Below are positions 1 to 5,973 of a stretch of DNA of 7,335 bases, piece after piece. Where the stretch lies: positions 1-7,335 of the forward strand of contig JABMMO010000007.1 of assembly GCA_013205455.1 (NCBI GenBank), given 5' to 3'. Position 1 is the stretch's first letter; each line of letters opens with the position of its first letter. Made by a program: the position numbers and the translations under genes. A model generated the notes under the pieces. That model saw nothing but the letters and a program-made list of their open reading frames with translations, ran no database searches and was not told where the DNA came from. Source of the stretch: Actinomycetota bacterium (GTDB lineage: Bacteria; Actinomycetota; Actinomycetes; Nanopelagicales; Nanopelagicaceae).

Positions 1-721
1 CATCTGCACCTTGTTGCTCAAAGTTCTTTGAGATCTGAAGTGCTTTTGCTTGATCCGAGAAACCACCAACGAATGTTCCGTCTTTCTTAGCAACATCCCA
101 TCCGAGTACAACAACTTTTTTACCTTTTACAGTGTTGTAGTAAGCAACGCCGCGAGCAAAGCCGTCCATGAAAATGCTAACTGGTGGAATATTTAATCCG
201 CCGTATGTTGCAACTTTTCCGGTCTTTGAATATCCAGCTGCGAGGTAGCCAGCTTGGAATGCTGCTTGGTTAGTTGCGAATTCAATTCCCTGTAGGTTGT
301 CAAGGACTGCACCTGGGTATTGATCTCCAGCTGGACCATGGTCTTTACCGTCTTGGTCAACGATTGCGAACTTGGTATCTGGATTAGCTTTAGCAGCTTC
401 AACAATTGCGCCATTAATTAAGAAACCAACACCGATAACGATGTTGCAACCCTCGTCTACGAGCTTCTTAATGTTCGGTGCGTAATCTGCATCTGAAGTT
501 GCAGCAAGGTATTTAACTTCTGCGCCAGCTGCTTCTGCAGCTTGTGCGCCAGCCCATGCTGAAGCGTTGAATGATTTGTCATCAACACCGCCAGTATCAA
601 GAGCTAAGCAAGCTTTTACTTTTGCAGCACTGTCTGACGATGAAGAACAACTTGCGAGCAGTGTTAAAGCAGCTACTGCGGCAATCGCCTTAATCGATCC
701 GGTTACTAATGACTTCTTCAA
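1..721 (-). CDS. BMP-family (PnrA/Med-like) substrate-binding lipoprotein, C-terminus cut by window edge
   Basis: This is the extracellular solute-binding lipoprotein of a BMP-type ABC importer; characterised relatives such as treponemal PnrA bind purine nucleosides, so a nucleoside ligand is likely but not shown. 240 codons are visible, starting at a TTG (719-721). The start is fixed by a perfect AGGAGG six bases upstream and by the signal peptide that follows: basic MKK, a hydrophobic stretch (about residues 10-23) and the lipobox L22-A-S-C25, with a Ser-rich linker after the Cys. The mature part opens with the family motif DTGGVDDKSFN (42-52), whose Phe51 matches the base-stacking Phe of PnrA. 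It also has FAIVD (118-122) and YSKTGKVATYGG (164-175). About 100 C-terminal residues lie beyond position 1. A BMP paralogue lies directly upstream in the same direction. The usual partner ATPase and permeases may lie past the left edge. Family assignment is firm; the substrate is inferred. Confidence 0.93.
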   Translation of the reverse strand, partial: MKKSLVTGSIKAIAAVAALTLLASCSSSSDSAAKVKACLALDTGGVDDKSFNASAWAGAQAAEAAGAEVKYLAATSDADYAPNIKKLVDEGCNIVIGVGFLINGAIVEAAKANPDTKFAIVDQDGKDHGPAGDQYPGAVLDNLQGIEFATNQAAFQAGYLAAGYSKTGKVATYGGLNIPPVSIFMDGFARGVAYYNTVKGKKVVVLGWDVAKKDGTFVGGFSDQAKALQISKNFEQQGAD

Positions 722-727
722 TGTATT

Positions 728-733
728 CCTCCT
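728..733 (-). promoter_or_regulatory. Strong Shine-Dalgarno site that decides a TTG start
   Basis: On the minus strand this reads AGGAGG, six bases before the TTG at 719-721. No ATG or GTG is suitably placed near it, and the reading frame from the TTG gives a complete lipoprotein signal peptide. This identifies TTG as the start of the BMP lipoprotein gene. Confidence 0.85.
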
Positions 734-736
734 GTG

Positions 737-781
737 AACCCCATCGAAAACCGCTTCGAATACGGTTTCAATTACGGGGTT
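737..781 (-). promoter_or_regulatory. Long leader hairpin just upstream of the BMP lipoprotein ribosome-binding site
   Basis: In the minus-strand transcript, AACCCC (781-776) pairs with GGGGUU (742-737). Next, AUUG (772-769) pairs with CGAU (746-743), including one G-U pair. Then AAACCG (768-763) pairs with CGGUUU (753-748). Together these make 16 base pairs around a 9-base loop, interrupted by a 3-base bulge (GUA) on one side and a single U on the other. The stem ends three bases before AGGAGG. No U-run follows, so it is not a classical intrinsic terminator. It may be a translational control element, an RNA stabiliser, or part of a larger structured leader together with the 790-836 hairpin. 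The pairing is read directly from sequence; the function is unknown. Confidence 0.55.
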
Positions 782-789
782 AATTTGTT

Positions 790-836
790 GGCTCACCTTA
801 TCGCCCGTGCCAAACCTTTAATCGGGATGAGGTGCC
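790..836 (-). promoter_or_regulatory. Imperfect hairpin, upstream half of the structured spacer between the two BMP genes
   Basis: The minus-strand transcript can pair GGC with GCC at the base. ACCU pairs with AGGU above a 2-base bulge, then AUC with GAU after an A-C mismatch, then CCG with CGG after another 2-base bulge, closing a 15-base loop (808-822). It lies eight bases upstream of the stronger 737-781 hairpin, so the 141-base spacer can hold two successive stem-loops. No U-run follows. The pairing is weaker and could be chance. I could not find a convincing promoter in the spacer; a TAAGGT on the minus strand inside this hairpin is a possible -10 box but has no good -35. Confidence 0.3.
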
Positions 837-862
837 ATTTATTGTTACAACTTGGCAAACAC

Positions 863-1882
863 TCAACCTATAGTTGAAACTTTACCGCTCTTGATCTGGG
901 CGATCGCACGACTTACCGTAGTTTTTGTGGCAGCAGTCACAGGGTTTAGATAACTCAAATTCAAACCGGAATTACTGAAGTTATACGCCCTGCCGTAAAT
1001 CGATTCCATTTCATCGACAATACCTAGAATTGAACCACCAGTAAGTGCCAACATTATTACATCGGTAATTGCATGATCAATTCGTTTATCAAGTGTTACT
1101 AAAATTTCTTTTTTAGCAGTAGGCAACTTTGCATAATATTGATCTGGGGATTGTGCAATTAACCAAACTTTGCGTTTCTTTAGATTAGCTTTAGCAACTA
1201 AATTCAGCACTTCGCCATCAACTAATCGGGTTGAATAAATTAAATCAACTCCATTAGCAATTGCGTTTTTTAAATTGATTGCCGAATCTGTGAACGGAAC
1301 TGAGGTGGTTAGTACATTCTTATTTCCAAACGCTGCACCGAGTTTAAAACTTTTATATAAACGCAATTGGCTTTCGCTGGCATCGCTCACATACGCCACT
1401 TTTCCAGTAGTGCTCGATGTCGCAGCGACAACTCCAGCTATAAACGCTGCCTCAGCTTCGGCAAAAACTAAACACGATACATTCATGCCAGCGACCGCGC
1501 TGCTATTTACTAACGCGTATTGGACATCCGGAAATTCAATAGTGGCCCTTTTTATCGCTGGCGCATAATCGGCACCGATTGCAATTATTAATCCATAGCC
1601 AGCTTTAGCTAAGAATTTTAATCGAGAAAAGCGATCTGCCGGAGTGCCATCGGTAGGAACTACTCGGATGTACGAATCGGAAATTTTATATTTCTTCTGG
1701 ACTGCTCGGGCTGCGTTCACCACCGCATCATTAAAGGAATTATCGCCTAAGCCACCAACTTCTAGCGCAATTGCAATTTTTACTGGAGTTGGAGCGGTGC
1801 TAGCTGCATTAGTTCTATCTGGTGTAAAGAAGAAAGTTAGAAGCGTAACTGAAATCAATACTCGAGCAAGTTTGGTTCGCAT
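863..1882 (-). CDS. BMP-family substrate-binding protein with Sec signal peptide but no lipobox
   Basis: This is a 339-residue predicted extracytoplasmic binding protein of the BMP/Med family, a distant paralogue of its downstream neighbour. Residues 1-27 form a signal peptide: MRTKLAR, a hydrophobic VLISVTLLTFFF core, then a likely cleavage after TNA. There is no cysteine for lipid attachment. The family motif appears as EVGGLGDNSFND (41-52), with Phe50 in the base-stacking position. A TSSTTGKVAYVSD segment (156-168) aligns with the SKTGKV region of the family. Where relatives have a conserved Asp after a short strand (FAIVD in the neighbour), this protein has Asn126 (YALVN). The ATG at 1880-1882 lies four bases after the mutase stop, has no clear Shine-Dalgarno site and is probably translated by coupling. 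An in-frame ATG at 1934-1936 preceded by GGAG would add 18 residues inside the mutase gene, but spoils the signal peptide. Family is clear; ligand unknown. Confidence 0.86.
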   Translation of the reverse strand: MRTKLARVLISVTLLTFFFTPDRTNAASTAPTPVKIAIALEVGGLGDNSFNDAVVNAARAVQKKYKISDSYIRVVPTDGTPADRFSRLKFLAKAGYGLIIAIGADYAPAIKRATIEFPDVQYALVNSSAVAGMNVSCLVFAEAEAAFIAGVVAATSSTTGKVAYVSDASESQLRLYKSFKLGAAFGNKNVLTTSVPFTDSAINLKNAIANGVDLIYSTRLVDGEVLNLVAKANLKKRKVWLIAQSPDQYYAKLPTAKKEILVTLDKRIDHAITDVIMLALTGGSILGIVDEMESIYGRAYNFSNSGLNLSYLNPVTAATKTTVSRAIAQIKSGKVSTIG

Positions 1883-1886
1883 CTGG

Positions 1887-3449
1887 TTAAAACGCTTCGG
1901 TTGAACGGTATACGCCCCACACTTTTCGTAGCGCATCGCAAATTTCTCCGACAGTAGCTCCCGCTTTGATCGCAGATTTCAAGGCTGGCATCACGTTTTC
2001 CGAGCCGCTAGCCACGCGAGTTATTTCCGCTAACGAATTTAAGAATTCATCGTTCTTCCGGTTAGTCCGATGCTCTGCCAATCGCTTACGTTGTTCGTTG
2101 CCTACTTCTGGGTCTAATTTATGCAGGTTTGGAGCGAGATCGTTTTGTGTGACAAAATCATTTACGCCAACAATTATCCGTTCTTCATTATCAATTTCTT
2201 GCGAAATTATATATGCGCTATTTTCGATTTCACGTTTTTGAAAGCCGGTTTCGATCGCAGCTACTGCGCCACCCATTTTTTCAATTTTTTCAATTAACGC
2301 TTCAATCTCTTTAACAAGATCAGCCGTTAAGTTCTCCACCACATATGAACCAGCGAATGGATCCACAACTTTTGTAATATCGGTTTCGTTAGCAATAACT
2401 TGTTGGGTTCGAAGCGCTAATCGCGCCGCTTTATCGCTCGGAAGTGCAAGCGCTTCATCAAATGAGTTAGTGTGAAGTGATTGGGTGCCGCCTAATGTTG
2501 CAGCGAGAGCTTGAATAGTGACCCGAACCAAATTTACTTCAGGTTGTTGGGCGGTTAGTTGGACACCAGCAGTTTGGGTATGAAATCTAAGTTGCATCGA
2601 TTTTTCAGACTTAGCGCCAAATTTATCTTTCATAATTCGTGCCCAAACTTGGCGAGCGGCTCGGAATTTAGCTACTTCTTCAATCAGGGTGGTGCGGGAT
2701 ACAAAGAAAAACGAGAGCCGAGGTGCGAATTCATCTACATCTAACCCAGCAGCCACGGCTGCTTTTACATAAGCAATTGCATCGCTCAACGTAAAAGCTA
2801 TTTCTTGAACCGGCGTCGCACCAGCTTCGCCAATGTGATAACCAGATATTGAAATTGTGTTCCATTTTGGTAATTCTTTTTGGCAATAGCTAAAAATGTC
2901 GGTAATCAATCGGAGCGATGGGCTGGGTGGAAAAATATAAGTTCCACGGGCAATATATTCTTTTAATACATCATTTTGAATTGTCCCTTGTAGCGCCGAA
3001 CCAGAGATGCCGCGCTCTTCTGCAACTAATTGGTACATCAATAACAAAATTGCAGCCGGTGCATTTATCGTCATTGATGTTGAAATTTTATCTAGCGGCA
3101 ATCCATCAAAAAGTCGGCGCATGTCGGCAAGTGAATCAATTGCGACGCCAACTTTGCCAACTTCGTCTAGCGCTAATGGCGCATCTGAATCCATTCCCAT
3201 TTGGGTTGGTAGGTCAAATGCAACCGATAGACCACCGGTGCCAGCTTCGACCAATTCTTTATATCTCTTATTGGATTCTTCCGCGCTACCAAAGCCCGCG
3301 TATTGCCGCATCGTCCAAGGTTTATTTTTATACATGGTTTCATAAATGCCGCGAGTATATGGAAAAGTTCCCGCAGTTTCATGTGGAATATCTCGCGGCG
3401 TATCGGAGAATGGAATATCTGATTCTGAATTGAAGTGCTTATTTGCCAC
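1887..3449 (-). CDS. Methylmalonyl-CoA mutase catalytic (large) subunit lacking the B12-binding domain
   Basis: This gene encodes the substrate-binding TIM-barrel subunit of the adenosylcobalamin-dependent mutase that interconverts methylmalonyl-CoA and succinyl-CoA, the last step of propionate and Val/Ile breakdown. It has 520 residues from a GTG start. Family motifs, in order, are WTMRQYAGF (45-53), GLSVAFDLPTQ (73-83), TIQNDVLKEYIAR (156-168), SISGYHIGEAGAT (200-212) and LHTNSFDEALALP. Tyr50 and Arg168 match Tyr89 and Arg207 of the Propionibacterium enzyme, which grip the substrate carboxylate; isobutyryl-CoA mutases have Phe and Gln there. The protein stops after the linker, with no DxHxxG cobalamin domain, so a separate small subunit of roughly 130-140 residues must be encoded elsewhere. 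The GTG at 3447-3449 overlaps the trpS end by 11 bases and has a GGGAG upstream. An ATG at 3471-3473 would add eight residues but lacks such a site. Family is certain; exact substrate is very likely. Confidence 0.94.
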   Translation of the reverse strand: MANKHFNSESDIPFSDTPRDIPHETAGTFPYTRGIYETMYKNKPWTMRQYAGFGSAEESNKRYKELVEAGTGGLSVAFDLPTQMGMDSDAPLALDEVGKVGVAIDSLADMRRLFDGLPLDKISTSMTINAPAAILLLMYQLVAEERGISGSALQGTIQNDVLKEYIARGTYIFPPSPSLRLITDIFSYCQKELPKWNTISISGYHIGEAGATPVQEIAFTLSDAIAYVKAAVAAGLDVDEFAPRLSFFFVSRTTLIEEVAKFRAARQVWARIMKDKFGAKSEKSMQLRFHTQTAGVQLTAQQPEVNLVRVTIQALAATLGGTQSLHTNSFDEALALPSDKAARLALRTQQVIANETDITKVVDPFAGSYVVENLTADLVKEIEALIEKIEKMGGAVAAIETGFQKREIENSAYIISQEIDNEERIIVGVNDFVTQNDLAPNLHKLDPEVGNEQRKRLAEHRTNRKNDEFLNSLAEITRVASGSENVMPALKSAIKAGATVGEICDALRKVWGVYRSTEAF

Positions 3450-4452
3450 GTGGTACAACTCCCATTGCGTCATAAACTTTAGTTAAGGTTTGGGAAGCCA
3501 CGGCTTCAGCTTTTTCGCTTCCAGTTTTAAGTAATTTTAATAGGCCAGCTTCATCTTCTAATAATTCCAAAGTTCGTTTTCGCACAGGTGCGAAGTATTC
3601 AGTTACAACATCAGCAACTCCGTTTTTGAAATCGCCATATCCTTTACCGGTAAAATCTGCTTCGCTCTCCGAAATAGATTTGCCAGTTAACGAAGCGTAA
3701 ATCGTTAGTAGATTGGATATTCCAGCTTTATTCGTCTCATCGAATCTAATTTCGCGCTCAGCATCGGTTACCGAACCCTTAATCTTCTTAGCATTTATTT
3801 CCGGAGCATCCATTATATCTAATACACCTGCTACAGAATCTGATGATTTGCTCATTTTAGAAGTTGGATCTTGGAGATCATTTACTTTGGCAGATCCTTT
3901 GATTATGTATGCCTCCGGCAGTACGAAAGTTTCACCGTAGCGAGAATTAAAACGTTGGCTCAGATCTCGAGTTAGTTCAATATGTTGGCGTTGATCTTCG
4001 CCGACCGGAACATACTGGGGCTGATAGAGCAATATGTCCGCAGCTTGTAAAATTGGATATGTAAAGAGCCCCACAACGGTTCTATCGGAACCAGATTTTT
4101 GAGATTTATCTTTGAATTGGGTCATCCGGCTAGCTTCCCCAAATCCAGTTAGGCATTCCAAAACCCAAGCAAGTTGATTATGTTCATGTACATGAGATTG
4201 AATAAAAAGCGTGCATCGTTCCGGATCTAAACCAAGTGCAATTAATTGAGCTGCGGCAAGCAGAGTACGTTTTCTAAAAAGTTTTGGCTCGGTTTCAACA
4301 GTAAGTGCATGCAAATCAACTACGCAATAAAAAGCATCATGAGTTTCTTGCAAAGCTACCCATTGTTTTACTGCACCTAAGTAATTGCCTAAATGAAAAG
4401 AATCAGCGGTTGGTTGAATTCCAGAGAGAACTCGTTTTCTAGAGCTATTCAT
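3439..4452 (-). CDS. trpS: Tryptophanyl-tRNA synthetase
   Basis: This is the cytoplasmic class Ic aminoacyl-tRNA synthetase that charges tRNA-Trp using ATP. The 337-residue length is normal for the bacterial enzyme. The N-terminal SGIQPTADSFHLGNYLGA (about 10-27) carries the HIGH-type ATP motif as FHLG. DILLYQPQYVPVGEDQRQH (about 139-157) is the typical tryptophan/ATP pocket segment, and KMSKS (199-203) is the class I signature loop. The start chosen is the ATG at 4450-4452, with GGAAAG (4462-4467) nine bases upstream; an in-frame GTG two codons earlier is too close to that site. It overlaps the preceding CNNM gene by eight bases, and its own end overlaps the mutase start, so it sits inside an operon. 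No T-box or Trp-rich leader is seen. Confidence 0.97.
   Translation of the reverse strand: MNSSRKRVLSGIQPTADSFHLGNYLGAVKQWVALQETHDAFYCVVDLHALTVETEPKLFRKRTLLAAAQLIALGLDPERCTLFIQSHVHEHNQLAWVLECLTGFGEASRMTQFKDKSQKSGSDRTVVGLFTYPILQAADILLYQPQYVPVGEDQRQHIELTRDLSQRFNSRYGETFVLPEAYIIKGSAKVNDLQDPTSKMSKSSDSVAGVLDIMDAPEINAKKIKGSVTDAEREIRFDETNKAGISNLLTIYASLTGKSISESEADFTGKGYGDFKNGVADVVTEYFAPVRKRTLELLEDEAGLLKLLKTGSEKAEAVASQTLTKVYDAMGVVPRGK
3459..3463 (-). promoter_or_regulatory. Shine-Dalgarno site supporting the GTG start of the mutase gene
   Basis: The minus strand reads GGGAG nine bases before the GTG at 3447-3449, inside the last codons of trpS. The competing in-frame ATG at 3471-3473 has only A/T-rich sequence upstream. 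This favours the shorter mutase and implies translational coupling with trpS. Confidence 0.55.
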
Positions 4453-5806
4453 AGGCACTATCTTTCCAGAGTTCTTTAGGATGGCCGCTCTCCCGCGAAA
4501 TTAATAGATTCCCAGCTCGCTTACCTACCATTGTTAGTACAGTAATTCGCGCGCCATTTACCCGAACTACGTCATGTGCAACGGGCAAACGCCCTAAGAA
4601 ATGCATGACAAAGCCGCTAAGAGTTTCGTACGGGCCTTCTGGCAAGTCGACAGCGGTCTCGTCTTTGAAGTCATCGAGTGTTATTAAACCATCCACTTCA
4701 AAATCGCCACTTCGGTTTAAATTTTGTGGGTCAGTTTCTGGAACGTCATATTCATCATGAATATCACCAATTAAGCACTCAACTAAATCTTCTAAGGTAA
4801 CGATGCCATCGGTGCCGCCGTACTCGTCTAAAACAATAGCAATCTGTTGGCGGGCTGCACGCATCTCAGTAAGCGCTGGCAATACCCCTTTGGTTCCGGG
4901 CAGGAAAATCACATTTCTAATGCACTCTAAAATTGTTAAATCTTTTCCGCTAAGTTCTGGATCAAGTAAGTCTCGAACATGGATAAACCCAATTACTTCA
5001 TCGCTAGTACCGCGGACTACTGGGTAACGTGAATGCGATTTATCTACCGCAATTCCGATTGCTTGCGCAATTGAAAGGCTGGCATCAAGGAAATCAACTT
5101 CGATACGGGGCACCATAATTTCATGAATTAAAGTTTCACTAGCATTGAAAACTTCTTCCACAATATCGCGCTCTTGGTCAGTCAAAGCGGCATGGCCAGA
5201 AACTAAATCCAATAGCTCTGCTTCCGAGATATCTGCGCGTTTAGCTTTTGGATCTAGCCCAAAAAGTCGAACTACAAAGTCGGTTGAATGCGAAAGCAGC
5301 CAAATAATCGGACGGAAAAATCGTGCCAACAAGTCAACGCTATTGGCGAAAGCGAGCGCTAAAAATTCAGTTCGATGCAGCGCTAACCGTTTAGGTACCA
5401 ACTCGCCAAAAATCAAGGAAATGTATGCGATCACGATTGTTAGAAGTATGAGCGAAAGCGTTGCGGAGTACTTTTCAGATACCCCAATATCTTGCAGCTC
5501 AGGTTCTACATATTTACCGATGCGCTCTGCGCCTAGCGCTGCGGATAGAAAGCCAGAGAAAGTTACGCCGACCTGTACTGCTGCTAAAAACCGGTTTGGG
5601 TTCTTAACTAACTCCGCGACTTTTGCGCCACGTTTACCTTTCAAGGCCAACTGTCGCACTTGGCTATCGCGTAATGAAATCAACGCAATTTCGGCTGCAA
5701 CAAAGATGCCTCCGAGCGCGATAAATAAAAGGACAATTCCGATATCGAGAAAGAGCTCCCCGACTGAAAGGTCGAAAAGCTGAAGTTTCGGTTGAGGGTT
5801 ATCCAC
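4445..5806 (-). CDS. CNNM/CBS-domain membrane protein of the HlyC/CorC (hemolysin-like) family
   Basis: This is an integral membrane protein of the CNNM (DUF21) - CBS pair - CorC_HlyC type; characterised relatives are implicated in magnesium, cobalt or other divalent cation transport, and the 'hemolysin' label is historical. Its 453 residues show an N-terminal membrane domain with hydrophobic segments near 17-40, 73-95, 115-136 and 148-172, including FVAAEIALISLR (35-46) and GELVPKR (134-140). Two CBS domains follow (about 228-285 and 292-345), with IMVPR (230-234), SRYPVV (259-264) and the hallmark VLDEYGGTDG (325-334). The C-terminal CorC_HlyC domain (about 362-440) begins near GDFEVDGLITLDDF. 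The start is GTG (5804-5806) without a Shine-Dalgarno site; a TACTCT box seven bases upstream suggests a leaderless message. It is the first gene of the minus-strand string, overlapping trpS by eight bases. Family is firm; the transported ion is unknown. Confidence 0.93.
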   Translation of the reverse strand: MDNPQPKLQLFDLSVGELFLDIGIVLLFIALGGIFVAAEIALISLRDSQVRQLALKGKRGAKVAELVKNPNRFLAAVQVGVTFSGFLSAALGAERIGKYVEPELQDIGVSEKYSATLSLILLTIVIAYISLIFGELVPKRLALHRTEFLALAFANSVDLLARFFRPIIWLLSHSTDFVVRLFGLDPKAKRADISEAELLDLVSGHAALTDQERDIVEEVFNASETLIHEIMVPRIEVDFLDASLSIAQAIGIAVDKSHSRYPVVRGTSDEVIGFIHVRDLLDPELSGKDLTILECIRNVIFLPGTKGVLPALTEMRAARQQIAIVLDEYGGTDGIVTLEDLVECLIGDIHDEYDVPETDPQNLNRSGDFEVDGLITLDDFKDETAVDLPEGPYETLSGFVMHFLGRLPVAHDVVRVNGARITVLTMVGKRAGNLLISRESGHPKELWKDSAYE

Positions 5807-5813
5807 GACGCTA

Positions 5814-5819
5814 AGAGTA
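5814..5819 (-). promoter_or_regulatory. Possible -10 box of a leaderless promoter for the CNNM gene
   Basis: The minus strand reads TACTCT, fitting the actinobacterial TANNNT -10 pattern. Exactly seven bases separate it from the GTG start, the spacing expected if transcription begins at the G of the start codon. No ribosome-binding site lies upstream of this GTG, which agrees with a leaderless message. No good -35 hexamer is seen 16-18 bases farther up. The match is short, so this is a tentative call. Confidence 0.35.
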
Positions 5820-5937
5820 ACGGTGCGCTTTCTTTTCCCGCTGCCGCTAGATAACCTTCGCCTGCCACGGCGGCAAATGCCTATGTGGCTTAGTAATTGG
5901 CATCCTTGCCACTGCTAGACCTTCATCCAACGGACCG

Positions 5938-5957
5938 TCGGGCACGTACCTGCCCGG
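5938..5957 (+). promoter_or_regulatory. GC-rich leader hairpin directly before the ABC ATPase ribosome-binding site
   Basis: In the plus-strand transcript UCGGGCA (5938-5944) pairs with UGCCCGG (5951-5957), six Watson-Crick pairs plus one U-G, around the 6-base loop CGUACC. The Shine-Dalgarno AAGGAG (5960-5965) starts two bases after the stem, with eight bases to the ATG. A conserved leader RNA named the msiK motif is known upstream of MsiK-type genes in Actinobacteria; I cannot tell from memory whether this leader matches it. There is no U-run, so it is not a terminator. Confidence 0.45.
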
Positions 5958-5973
5958 AGAAGGAGATTGCCTC

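Larger units (their letters stand above)
5807..5973. promoter_or_regulatory. Divergent intergenic region between the CNNM operon and the ABC ATPase gene
   Basis: These 167 bases separate two genes that start in opposite directions, so they must hold both promoters. On the minus side there is a possible leaderless -10 box (5814-5819). On the plus side I could not identify a convincing -35/-10 pair. Small inverted repeats are present: TGCC/GGCA at 5863-5875, TGGCA-TCCT-TGCCA at 5898-5911, ACGG-A-CCGT at 5930-5938, and the stronger stem at 5938-5957. Any of the first three could be a regulator operator, but none matches a site I recognise. Confidence 0.5.

Noticed and set aside
737..781. Intrinsic terminator for the upstream BMP gene
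   Set aside because: The stem is strong enough, but the transcript continues with CACAGGAGG rather than a U-run, and it abuts the next gene's ribosome-binding site.
1883..1936. Upstream ATG start (1934-1936) for the non-lipoprotein BMP gene, preceded by GGAG
   Set aside because: It would place 18 extra residues before the basic start of the signal peptide, and the GGAG is part of the conserved VGEICDALRK end of the mutase. The ATG four bases after the mutase stop fits better, though this is not certain.
2918..3433. 171-codon open frame on the plus strand opposite the mutase gene
   Set aside because: It lies fully within the most conserved part of the mutase, has no ribosome-binding site or known motif, and overlaps another plus-strand frame of similar size. 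Chance antisense frame.
1887..3449. Isobutyryl-CoA mutase large subunit (icmA) as the identity of the mutase
   Set aside because: Length and lack of the B12 domain fit, but Tyr50 and Arg168 occupy the two positions that are Phe and Gln in isobutyryl-CoA mutases.
5145..5783. 212-codon open frame on the plus strand opposite the CNNM gene
   Set aside because: Composition is rich in Ser, Thr, Lys and Arg with no recognisable domain. The opposite strand encodes a well-conserved CNNM protein over the same stretch. It is a mirror of that gene's codon pattern.
5680..5868. 62-codon minus-strand frame starting upstream of the CNNM gene
   Set aside because: It is out of frame with the CNNM protein, overlaps its start, and has no family signature. 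I considered a leader peptide, but no attenuator structure follows.
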